DNA of 64,000 bases from Amphibacillus sp052055485 (lineage in GTDB: Bacteria > Bacillota > Bacilli > Bacillales > Amphibacillaceae): positions 682,001-746,000 of the forward strand of contig NZ_CP197171.1 in the NCBI RefSeq assembly GCF_052055485.1. The letters are read 5' to 3'. Shown one piece after another: positions 8,575 through 16,155 of the stretch. Positions within the stretch are counted from its first letter, which is position 1. Each line of letters begins with the position of its first letter. The notes beneath the pieces are model-generated. The model saw nothing but the letters and a program-made list of their open reading frames with translations, did not search any database and was not told the origin of the DNA. Made by a program: the position numbers and the translations under genes.

Positions 8575-10699
8575 TCAACAAGCAAAATTATCGGAACAAG
8601 AAATGAAAGCTTATCGAGTTCAGGGATTTACCTGTACAAGCTGTGCAAATATCTTTGAAAATAACGTAAAAAAATTACAAGGAGTTGAAGATGCTAAAGT
8701 AAACTTTGGGGCATCTAAAATCTATGTTCACGGAAGTACAACGATTGAGGAATTAGAAAAAGCAGGTGCTTTTGAAAATTTAAAGATTCGAGATGAAAAA
8801 GAACAAAAAATAGAACGTGAATCGTTTTGGAAACAGAAAGCAAATATTAAAGTTTATATCTCAGCTATATTGCTTGTTATGAGTTGGTTGTTGGGCGAGC
8901 AATATGGGGAAGGTCATATTCTTCCAACGATTGGTTTTGCAGCAGCCATCTTAATTGGTGGATATTCATTATTTATTAAAGGATTTAAAAATTTAAGCAG
9001 ATTTAAGTTCGATATGAATACGCTAATGACTATTGCCATTCTAGGAGCCGCGGTGATTGGTCAATGGGGAGAAGGGGCAATGGTTGTTATCCTGTTCGCT
9101 ATAAGCGAAGCGTTAGAGCGCTATTCAGTAGACAAGGCTAGGCAATCCATTGAATCGTTAATGGATATCGCTCCAAAAGAAGCACTAATTCGTCGTGAAA
9201 ATAAAGAAATGCAAGTACACGTTGAAGATATTCTAGTGGGCGATATTATGATCGTAAAACCTGGCCAAAAGTTAGCGATGGACGGAACAGTTATTCAGGG
9301 TATATCGACATTAAATCAGGCCGCCATTACAGGAGAAAGTGTTCCAGTAACCAAAACTGTTGGTGATGAAGTCTTTGCAGGAACATTGAATGAGGAAGGA
9401 TTACTAGAAGTAAAAGTAACAAAAAAGGTAGAAGATACCACGATATCAAAAATCATTCATTTGGTAGAAGAAGCCCAAGCAGAACGAGCACCTTCTCAAG
9501 CGTTTGTCGATAGATTTGCACAGTACTATACACCAGCTATTGTCGTCTTGGCTCTTTTAATCGCTGTTGTTCCCCCTTTACTATTTGGAGCTGATTGGAG
9601 CATGTGGGTCTATCAAGGCTTGGCTGTGTTAGTAGTTGGTTGTCCTTGTGCTCTAGTTGTTTCAACACCTGTTGCTGTAGTTACTGCAATAGGAAATGCA
9701 GCTAAAAATGGTGTTTTAATTAAAGGTGGCATCCACTTGGAAGAAGCAGGAGCTCTAAAAGCAATTGCTTTCGATAAAACTGGAACATTAACAAAAGGTG
9801 TTCCAGCCGTAACGGACATTATAACGTATAGTGGAAATGAAAATGAATTAATGACTATTACAGCAGCTATTGAAAAGGGATCACAGCATCCACTTGCTTC
9901 AGCAATTATGAGAAAAGCAGAAGAAAACAGTTTGGACTTTAATGGAGTATTGGTTGAAGATTTTCAATCTATTACAGGTAAAGGCGTAAAAGCAAAAGTA
10001 AATAATGAATTATATTATGTAGGTAGTCCAAATCTTTTTGAAGAAGTACATGGAAGCATTGAAAGGAATCAAGAACGACAGATTATTGAAATGCAGACGC
10101 AGGGAAAAACAGTCATGGTGTTAGGAACGGAACAAGAAATCCTTTCTCTTATTGCAGTGGCAGATGAAATAAGAGAAACATCAAAAGATGTCATCAGTAA
10201 ATTGAACAGCATTGGAATTGAAACAGTGATGCTGACAGGTGATAACCAAAGGACAGCAGTAGAGATTGGAAAACAAGTCGGTGTTTCAGATATTAAAGCA
10301 GATTTGCTTCCAGAAGATAAATTGAATTTCATTAAAGAACTTCGTGGAAAGCATAAAAGTGTGGGAATGGTTGGAGATGGCGTGAATGATGCACCTGCTC
10401 TTGCAGCTTCCACTGTTGGTGTGGCAATGGGTGGTGTTGGAACTGATACAGCACTAGAAACAGCTGATATTGCTTTAATGTCAGATGATTTAAGACAATT
10501 ACCATATACCATTAATTTAAGCCGTAAGGCTTTGACGATTATAAAACAAAATATTACCTTCTCATTGGTAATTAAATTAGTGGCATTGCTGTTAGTTATA
10601 CCTGGTTGGTTAACGCTATGGATAGCGATATTTTCCGATATGGGAGCAACATTACTTGTAACACTAAACAGTTTAAGGTTATTGAAAAGTAAAGAATAA
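8567..10699 (+). CDS. cadA: Cadmium/zinc/lead-exporting P1B-type ATPase
   Basis: The 710-residue membrane ATPase shows, in order, one heavy-metal-associated domain with CxxC (FTCTSCAN, Cys23 and Cys26), the actuator motif TGES, the translocation motif CPCAL in a membrane helix, the phosphorylation site DKTGTLT, the HP motif (QHPLAS) and the hinge GDGVNDAP. This is the complete layout of a CadA/ZntA pump exporting divalent soft metals. The gene looks intact. It is cargo of the Tn554-like transposon in an operon with cadC. Specificity among Cd, Zn and Pb cannot be read from sequence alone. Confidence 0.94.
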   Translation: MSDQQAKLSEQEMKAYRVQGFTCTSCANIFENNVKKLQGVEDAKVNFGASKIYVHGSTTIEELEKAGAFENLKIRDEKEQKIERESFWKQKANIKVYISAILLVMSWLLGEQYGEGHILPTIGFAAAILIGGYSLFIKGFKNLSRFKFDMNTLMTIAILGAAVIGQWGEGAMVVILFAISEALERYSVDKARQSIESLMDIAPKEALIRRENKEMQVHVEDILVGDIMIVKPGQKLAMDGTVIQGISTLNQAAITGESVPVTKTVGDEVFAGTLNEEGLLEVKVTKKVEDTTISKIIHLVEEAQAERAPSQAFVDRFAQYYTPAIVVLALLIAVVPPLLFGADWSMWVYQGLAVLVVGCPCALVVSTPVAVVTAIGNAAKNGVLIKGGIHLEEAGALKAIAFDKTGTLTKGVPAVTDIITYSGNENELMTITAAIEKGSQHPLASAIMRKAEENSLDFNGVLVEDFQSITGKGVKAKVNNELYYVGSPNLFEEVHGSIERNQERQIIEMQTQGKTVMVLGTEQEILSLIAVADEIRETSKDVISKLNSIGIETVMLTGDNQRTAVEIGKQVGVSDIKADLLPEDKLNFIKELRGKHKSVGMVGDGVNDAPALAASTVGVAMGGVGTDTALETADIALMSDDLRQLPYTINLSRKALTIIKQNITFSLVIKLVALLLVIPGWLTLWIAIFSDMGATLLVTLNSLRLLKSKE

Positions 10700-10717
10700 C
10701 AATTTTGTTTAAAGAGG

Positions 10718-10746
10718 AAAGGGATAACATTTGTTATCCCTTTAAA
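10718..10746 (+). terminator. Terminator after cadA
   Basis: A perfect 12-bp stem, AAAGGGATAACA (10718-10729) and TGTTATCCCTTT (10732-10743), with a 2-base loop lies 19 bases after the cadA stop. The arm ends in TTT, but no long T-run follows, so it may be a bidirectional or weak terminator. Confidence 0.65.
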
Positions 10747-10867
10747 ATTTGAATAAATTTTCTTTTCATCGTTATATTTTCGATTTGATGAGTATGCGTT
10801 GAATCCATGTAGTTAAAGTAAAAGGTTTGTTTTTATAATGTTTTTTACACATTACTATTGATATATA

Positions 10868-11632
10868 CCGAAACCCAGTAGAGAAGATATTCATGTTACA
10901 CAACGCCTCAAAGAAACTGGTAATTTGCTGGGCATTCAAGTTTTAGATCATTTAATTATTAATGGCGTTAATCAACAGGAACACTATTCTTTTAAATCCC
11001 AAGGTGTATTGGAAACCACGGAAGCCTACAGTATCGCCACAACAATAAGGAATGAAGAAACGAATTATAATTCTACAAAGGGAGAAAGTGTTGACTTTAA
11101 TGTGCCAATACAAGAACATAGCTACCCTTTACCGGACACCGATATAAGCATTGTAGACCGCAACTCCTACGGATACTTATATGATGAGATGCTACCACTA
11201 ACAAAGGAACGTGCCGCAGAATTGTTTGATCAGGATTTGCCAGTGTACTTGCTTTATGAGGATAATACTGAAGGGATGGCACTTGACATAGAAGATATAG
11301 ACAATCATGATGGTATCTTTGGCGTGGAGCGTGCCGATTGGATTACCTTTAAGGCCTTTGAAGAAATGAAAGAAACTGAAAAGTTTTCTGTATCAAAGTT
11401 GGAGCAGCCTCGCCCTTTTCTTCAAAGAAACTATTTAGAAACAGCTGAAAAATCAGTAGAGCAAAATTATAACCAACTGGACGGTATTATTAATAATAAG
11501 CCTACTGTAACTGAACTAGAGCAAAAAGGAGAAAAGAAAAATTCTGTAGTAGAACAGCTTAAAGCAAAGTCATTCATAGAGAAAGATAAGCAGAAAAAAA
11601 TCCCTCAAATGAATACGAAAAAGGAGCGATGA
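10868..11632 (+). pseudogene. RadC-like protein, C-terminal half with YodL-like extension
   Basis: From CCG at 10868 the frame reads PKPSREDIHVTQRLKETGNL, then LGIQVLDHLIIN: the missing end of the RadC JAB domain begun at 2677. A long C-terminal extension follows. It contains a segment like the YodL domain of ICE proteins (ISIVDRNSYGYLYDEMLPLT... through about 11370) and a charged tail. In ICEs this JAB plus YodL arrangement is common. Without its start the half gene could only be translated from an internal TTG (10925), for which I see no good ribosome site. The next gene starts within 6 bases of the stop. Confidence 0.82.
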
Positions 11633-11637
11633 TCCTA

Positions 11638-11856
11638 GTGAAATTTACCATAGAAGAAATAAATTTAATATGTATCTACAATACAGGCTCAAGAGAAGGT
11701 TTGCTTTCGGAACTTACAGAAATGCAAACTCACTTGGCGCAAGATGAAACGGAACTTTTGGAGCTTACACAATCAGTTATAGATAAGATAACTGCGATGA
11801 GTGGTGGCGAGTTTGATAGTATGGCAGCAGAACTGATTGTTGATTTTGAAGGATAA
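11638..11856 (+). CDS. Transposon-transfer assisting protein (TTRAP family)
   Basis: The small acidic protein (KFTIEEINLICIYNTGSREG, LLSELTEMQ, later LTQSVIDKITAMS and GEFDSM) matches my recollection of the transposon-transfer-assisting family found next to radC-like genes in clostridial ICEs. An ATG at 11629 sits too close to GGAGC (11623-11627); the GTG at 11638 gives better spacing and the expected family N-terminus. It is part of the ICE backbone and follows the radC C-terminal half. Its biochemical role is unknown. Confidence 0.75.
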   Translation: MKFTIEEINLICIYNTGSREGLLSELTEMQTHLAQDETELLELTQSVIDKITAMSGGEFDSMAAELIVDFEG

Positions 11857-11894
11857 GTTATAAATCATAATGAATTTATTATCATCTTGAATAA

Positions 11895-11939
11895 AGTCAA
11901 TAAGAATTATTTTTTATTATTAAATAATTCTTATTGACT
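11895..11939. repeat. Perfect 17-bp inverted repeat before the ars promoter
   Basis: AGTCAATAAGAATTATT (11895-11911) and its exact complement (11923-11939) are separated by an 11-base AT loop. The right arm ends in the -35 box of the ars promoter. It may end upstream ICE transcripts, or it may be the edge of the inserted ars cassette. Confidence 0.65.
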
Positions 11940-11986
11940 ACATAGATGAATATCTATATAATATATACATAGATGATCATCTATGT
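11934..11986 (+). promoter_or_regulatory. ars operon promoter and ArsR operator
   Basis: TTGACT (11934-11939), a 17-base spacer and TATAAT (11957-11962) form a strong promoter. A perfect 20-bp palindrome with half-site ACATAGATGA lies directly downstream (11967-11986), and a partial copy (CATAGATGAATATCTAT) lies in the spacer. These are the likely ArsR sites. The arsR start follows 17 bases after the palindrome, behind GGGAGG. Confidence 0.85.
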
Positions 11987-12003
11987 AAGGGAGGTGAAAA
12001 TAT

Positions 12004-12345
12004 ATGATACATTATGAAGAAAATGCAAAAATACTTAAAGTCTTATCAGACCCAAATAGATTAAAAATTATCGATATATTATCCTGCGGAGAAAGATGTG
12101 CATGTGATATATTAGAGTTTTTTGATTTTTCTCAACCAACTCTTTCGCATCATATGAAATCACTTGTGGATGTAGACCTTGTTAACGTAAGAAAGGAAGG
12201 TCTTTGGAACTATTATTCATTAAATGAAACTAAATGTAACGATACTGTCACGGTATTACAGAATGTTTTCAATAATACTAAAAATTGCATTTGCTATGAA
12301 ATAGGATCTAAAGAAGATGAAGAAAGTTCTTTAATTAATAAATAA
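12004..12345 (+). CDS. arsR: Arsenical-responsive repressor ArsR
   Basis: The 113-residue ArsR/SmtB winged helix carries the arsenite site CACD in its recognition-helix region (GERCACDILEFF, Cys32 and Cys34, plus Cys28). The DNA-binding helix follows (FSQPTLSHHMKSLVDVDLV). Two further cysteines near the C-terminus (NCICYE) could contribute to metal binding. It is first in the operon and should bind the palindrome at 11967-11986, releasing it upon As(III) or Sb(III) binding. Confidence 0.93.
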   Translation: MIHYEENAKILKVLSDPNRLKIIDILSCGERCACDILEFFDFSQPTLSHHMKSLVDVDLVNVRKEGLWNYYSLNETKCNDTVTVLQNVFNNTKNCICYEIGSKEDEESSLINK

Positions 12346-12358
12346 AGGAGATGTTAAA

Positions 12359-12718
12359 ATGAAAAATATGGTTATATTTGATCCAGCTATGTGCTGTGCA
12401 ACAGGAGTATGTGGGCCATCTGTTGATAAGGATTTATTGAGGGTTTCCACGCTTTTAAATCGATTAGAAAAGAAAGGTGTAACAGTTGAAAGACATAATT
12501 TAACGAACAACCCACAGATATTTGTTGATAATAAGATAATTAATAAACTTTTAAATGATGAAGGTGTGGATATTCTACCTGTAACCATAGTTGATGGTGC
12601 GGTTGTAAAAACGAAGGAGTATCCTACGGATGAAGAGTTTGTAAGTTTATTAGACATACCAGCAGAATATATCCTGTCCGAATTAAAAGCTAGAAAATTA
12701 AAAAATGAAAATAGATAG
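12359..12718 (+). CDS. arsD: Arsenite metallochaperone and weak repressor ArsD
   Basis: The 119-residue protein has the ArsD thioredoxin-like start (NMVIFDPAMCCATGVCGPSV) with Cys12, Cys13 and Cys18, the same three positions known to bind As(III) in characterised ArsD. It hands arsenite to the ArsA ATPase. The later cysteine pairs of some ArsD proteins are absent, as in many short versions. A ribosome site (AAGGAG) lies 14 bases after the arsR stop, and arsA starts 10 bases downstream. Confidence 0.93.
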   Translation: MKNMVIFDPAMCCATGVCGPSVDKDLLRVSTLLNRLEKKGVTVERHNLTNNPQIFVDNKIINKLLNDEGVDILPVTIVDGAVVKTKEYPTDEEFVSLLDIPAEYILSELKARKLKNENR

Positions 12719-12727
12719 GGGGATTCT

Positions 12728-14473
12728 ATGTATAAAGAGTTTAACTTAGAAGATATCAATCTAACTAAATATATGTTTTTTACAGGTAAAGGTGGCGTAG
12801 GTAAAACCTCTATTGCATGTGCTATTGCAGTAACGCTGGCAGATATGGGAAAGAAGATAATGTTAGTAAGTACCGATCCAGCTTCGAACCTTCAAGATGT
12901 TTTTGATACTGAATTGGATAATAAAGGAGTAGAAATTAAAGAAGCACCTAATCTTACAGTAGCAAATTTTGAACCAGAAGCTTCAGCCGCTGAATACAGA
13001 GAAAGTGTTATAGGCCCATTTAGAGGGAAACTTCCTGAGGTTGCAATAAAAGATATGGAAGAGCAGCTATCAGGCTCTTGTACAGTAGAAATTGCATCTT
13101 TCAATGAATTCTCAGGTTTTATTACTGATGAGAAAGCGGCAGAAGAATATGATCATATTATATTTGATACAGCACCAACGGGGCATGCTCTAAGAATGCT
13201 TGAATTACCATCAGCTTGGTCTGATTTTATAAGCAAGAGTACTCATGGCGCTTCCTGTTTAGGCCAGCTTTCTGGACTACAAGAAAAACAGGAGATATAT
13301 AAGAAAGCAGTAGAAAATCTAGCGGATGGAGAAAAAACTACTTTAACTTTGGTTTCAAGACCCGAAAATTCAGCATTAAAAGAAGCTGAGAGAGCATCTA
13401 AAGAACTTCAGGACTTAGATATAAGAAATCAACTTCTAATAATTAATGGAGTATTACAAAGCCATGACGATGCACTATCTAATTTGATTTTTGACAAACA
13501 GAATTATGTCATGAGTAATATGCCTGAAGGTCTAAAGGGTCTTGATACTTATGAAATACCTTTAAGACCATATAACATTGCAAGTGTAGGTAATCTAAGA
13601 ACATTTTTTGTTGATGACGAAGTTGATTATATAGAAGTAACACTAGATAATGATAATACACAAGGATTAAAGGATGTAATTGAAGATCTATACAATAATG
13701 ATAAAAAAATAATATTTACCATGGGTAAAGGTGGCGTAGGCAAAACTACAATTGCAGCTTCCATTGCAGTTGAATTGGCAAAGAAAGGTAAAAAGGTTCA
13801 CTTAACAACGACAGATCCAGCAGATCATATAGGCCATGTGGTTGATGAAAGCTTTGGAATAACAATGAGCAATATAGATGAAGAGGAAGAATTAGAAAAA
13901 TATCGAGAAAAAGTATTAAGTAAAGCAAGAGAAGCAAATGCTTCCCAAGATGATATTGATTATATAGAAGAGGATCTGAGAAGTCCTTGTACTCAAGAAA
14001 TTGCAGTGTTTAATGCTTTTGCTGAAATAGTTGAACGTTCTGAAGATGAAGTAGTAGTAATAGATACAGCTCCTACGGGACATACATTATTATTATTGGA
14101 GTCCACTGAAAACTATGATAAAGAAATAGCCCGTACTCAAGGCGAGACACCAGAGTCTGTAAAGAATTTATTGCCAAAACTTAAGGATGATAAGTTAACG
14201 GAGGTCTTAATAGTTGCTCTACCAGAAGCTACTCCTTATTATGAAGCAAAGAGATTGCAAGAGGATTTAGATAGAGCTGATATATTTAGTAAATGGTGGA
14301 TTATAAACTCAAGCTTCTATGCAGCTGATACAACGAATGAAATATTACGTGCAAAAGCAAGTAATGAAGTGGAATGGATTAAGACCATTGATGATGAATC
14401 GAAGGGCAATTTTGCAGTGATTAAATGGACTCCAGAAGAATTAAAGGGTGAGCAATTAGCAGCTATATTATAA
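12728..14473 (+). CDS. arsA: Arsenite-stimulated ATPase ArsA (two-domain)
   Basis: The 581-residue protein is a tandem duplication of an ArsA/GET3-type ATPase. Walker A motifs GKGGVGKT are found near residue 20 and again near residue 330. Both halves repeat the DTAPTGH signature. Metal-site cysteines are visible in GSCTVEIA, GASCLGQL and SPCTQEIA, at the places of the three arsenite ligands in the family. It takes arsenite from ArsD and energises efflux. Pairing with an Acr3 permease rather than ArsB is common in Firmicutes. Confidence 0.93.
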   Translation: MYKEFNLEDINLTKYMFFTGKGGVGKTSIACAIAVTLADMGKKIMLVSTDPASNLQDVFDTELDNKGVEIKEAPNLTVANFEPEASAAEYRESVIGPFRGKLPEVAIKDMEEQLSGSCTVEIASFNEFSGFITDEKAAEEYDHIIFDTAPTGHALRMLELPSAWSDFISKSTHGASCLGQLSGLQEKQEIYKKAVENLADGEKTTLTLVSRPENSALKEAERASKELQDLDIRNQLLIINGVLQSHDDALSNLIFDKQNYVMSNMPEGLKGLDTYEIPLRPYNIASVGNLRTFFVDDEVDYIEVTLDNDNTQGLKDVIEDLYNNDKKIIFTMGKGGVGKTTIAASIAVELAKKGKKVHLTTTDPADHIGHVVDESFGITMSNIDEEEELEKYREKVLSKAREANASQDDIDYIEEDLRSPCTQEIAVFNAFAEIVERSEDEVVVIDTAPTGHTLLLLESTENYDKEIARTQGETPESVKNLLPKLKDDKLTEVLIVALPEATPYYEAKRLQEDLDRADIFSKWWIINSSFYAADTTNEILRAKASNEVEWIKTIDDESKGNFAVIKWTPEELKGEQLAAIL

Positions 14474-14485
14474 TAAAAAATATAT

Positions 14486-14509
14486 AGGGAGGCCTTAGAC
14501 CTCCCTTTT
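14486..14509 (+). terminator. Intra-operon hairpin between arsA and acr3
   Basis: GGGAGG (14487-14492) and CCTCCC (14500-14505) form a short GC stem followed by TTTT. It may attenuate or process the message between arsA and the exporter gene, which would set a lower pump level. That role is inferred. Confidence 0.6.
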
Positions 14510-14524
14510 GAAAGGATGATAATT

Positions 14525-15580
14525 ATGTCGAAGGAAAAATTACCTTCAGGGATAAATTTTTTTCAAAAGTACTTAACGATCTGGGTTGCCCTTAGCATGG
14601 TAGGTGGGGTGCTAATTGGTAGATACTTACCTGCAATACCTGGATTTTTTGGTAGATTTGAATATGCTAATATTTCAATACCGACAGCTATACTTATTTG
14701 GGTAATGATCTATCCTATGATGATGAAGGTAGATTTTCAAAGTGTAAAAAATGTAGGGAAAAATCCGAAAGGTTTGTACGTAACCTGGATATCAAACTGG
14801 CTTATAAAGCCTTTTACTATGTATGCGATAGCTTCATTTTTCTTCTTTGTAATTTTTAAGAATCTCATAACATCTGAACTTGCAACAGAGTATCTAGCAG
14901 GAGCAGTTTTACTAGGAGCTGCGCCATGTACAGCAATGGTATTTGTATGGAGCACATTAACAAAAGGTAGCCCAGCTTATACAGTTGTTCAAGTAGCAAC
15001 GAATAATTTAATCATATTAGTAGCATTTATTCCGATAGTTAAGTTTTTACTAGGAGTTGGTAATGTAGTAGTTCCGTGGGCTACTTTAATATTATCAGTT
15101 GTCCTCTTTGTAGTAATTCCATTAGCAGGAGGTATATTTACTAGGTTACAAGTGACAAAGAATAAAGGGTTAGATTATTTTGAAAATGAGTTTTTACCTA
15201 GATTTGATGGTGCAACAACAATAGGGTTGTTATTAATGCTGGTATTATTATTTTCATTCCAAGGTGAAACAATATTGAATAATCCTTTACACATTTTGCT
15301 TATAGCTGCTCCACTTACTATTCAGACATTTTTAATCTTCTTTATAGCATATGGAGCATGTAAATGGGTTAAATTACCTTTTAACGTAGCAGCACCAGCC
15401 AGTATGATAGGTGCCTCAAATTTCTTTGAGCTAGCAGTGGCAGTCGCAATAGCATTATTTGGAATGGATTCCCCAGCTGCACTTGCAACAACTGTAGGAG
15501 TTTTAACTGAAGTACCATTAATGCTATTTCTTGTGAAGATAGCAAACAGCACCAAGCATTGGTTTCCAAGTAAGAACTAA
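14525..15580 (+). CDS. acr3: Arsenite efflux permease Acr3
   Basis: The protein has about 351 residues and 10 predicted membrane helices (ITIPTAILIWVMIYPMMMKV-like, GAVLLGAAPCTAMVFVWSTL, and so on). The conserved Cys of the AAPCTAMVFVWS motif is present, as required in Acr3 for arsenite transport. This is the Acr3 (BASS-superfamily) type, not ArsB. An ATG at 14516 overlaps the ribosome site (AAAGG), so ATG 14525 is the better start. It lies between arsA and arsC in a single operon. Confidence 0.92.
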   Translation: MSKEKLPSGINFFQKYLTIWVALSMVGGVLIGRYLPAIPGFFGRFEYANISIPTAILIWVMIYPMMMKVDFQSVKNVGKNPKGLYVTWISNWLIKPFTMYAIASFFFFVIFKNLITSELATEYLAGAVLLGAAPCTAMVFVWSTLTKGSPAYTVVQVATNNLIILVAFIPIVKFLLGVGNVVVPWATLILSVVLFVVIPLAGGIFTRLQVTKNKGLDYFENEFLPRFDGATTIGLLLMLVLLFSFQGETILNNPLHILLIAAPLTIQTFLIFFIAYGACKWVKLPFNVAAPASMIGASNFFELAVAVAIALFGMDSPAALATTVGVLTEVPLMLFLVKIANSTKHWFPSKN

Positions 15581-15594
15581 TTGGAGGTATACAG

Positions 15595-15996
15595 ATGAAA
15601 AAAACAGTTGCTTTTATATGCGTCCATAACTCGTGCCGATCCCAGATGGCAGAAGGGTGGGCTAAAAAACTAGGTGATGAAGTATTAGATGTCTATTCAG
15701 CAGGAACAGAAAATTATCCAGAAGTAAAACCTCTAGCTGTTGAAGTAATGGAAGAGGCAGGAGTAAAGATGAATGGGCATTATCCCAAATTATTAACTGA
15801 TATTCCAGATGAGGTAGATATTTTGATTACAATGGGTTGTAATGTGGTTTGTCCATTTGTTCCAAATAGTCATAATGTGGATTGGGGTTTGGATGATCCT
15901 TCAGGTGGACCAATAGAGGGATATAGAGAAGCCAGAGATATTATAAGGGAAAAGGTAGAAGATTTAATTAAAAGAATTAAAAATAATGAGTTTTAA
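15595..15996 (+). CDS. arsC: Arsenate reductase ArsC (LMW-phosphatase fold)
   Basis: The 133-residue enzyme has the phosphatase-like loop CVHNSCRS (Cys9 to Arg15) that binds arsenate. Two later cysteines, Cys82 and Cys86 in MGCNVVCPF, are the likely redox relay. This is the Firmicutes thioredoxin-linked family (arsenate to arsenite). In the pI258 enzyme the relay cysteines are 82 and 89, so spacing here is shorter, as in the clostridial-type subgroup (from memory). It is last in the ars operon, 14 bases after acr3, with GGAGG before the ATG. Confidence 0.92.
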   Translation: MKKTVAFICVHNSCRSQMAEGWAKKLGDEVLDVYSAGTENYPEVKPLAVEVMEEAGVKMNGHYPKLLTDIPDEVDILITMGCNVVCPFVPNSHNVDWGLDDPSGGPIEGYREARDIIREKVEDLIKRIKNNEF

Positions 15997-16072
15997 TTTA
16001 AGTAATTCAATTTGTTATTCTTAATCTAATATAAGTATAATTATTACCCTGTTTTTAAGGTATTATTAAAAA

Positions 16073-16125
16073 TTAAATTGTACAATTTAAGGGCAACCTT
16101 GTCATTTCTGACTTGGTTGCCTTTT
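16073..16125 (+). terminator. Palindrome and terminator downstream of arsC
   Basis: A perfect 18-bp AT palindrome (16073-16090, half-site TTAAATTGT) is followed by a GC stem, GGCAACC (16092-16098) with GGTTGCC (16115-16121), and a TTTTG tract. The stem ends 30 bases before the next start (16156). It closes the ars operon or acts as a leader attenuator for the next ICE gene. Confidence 0.65.
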
Positions 16126-16155
16126 GTATTTCACAAAAAGTAAAGGAGGAACGAT

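Larger units (their letters stand above)
3124..10867. mobile_element. Tn554-family cadmium-resistance transposon inserted in radC
   Basis: Between the two radC halves lie the three-gene transposition module tnpA-tnpB-tnpC in the order and sizes of Tn554 (361, 637 and 121 residues), then cadC-cadA. Tn554 is known for site-specific insertion into radC at a 6-bp core in the HNHPSG region, and this insertion is at that same motif. The left junction falls at about 3124-3129 (GAACTA after the Gly codon) and the right one just before CCG at 10868. The exact cores cannot be fixed without an empty site. An IS3-family element sits in the left end. A pseudo-Tn554 with a cad operon is known from staphylococcal SCCmec. 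Confidence 0.85.
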
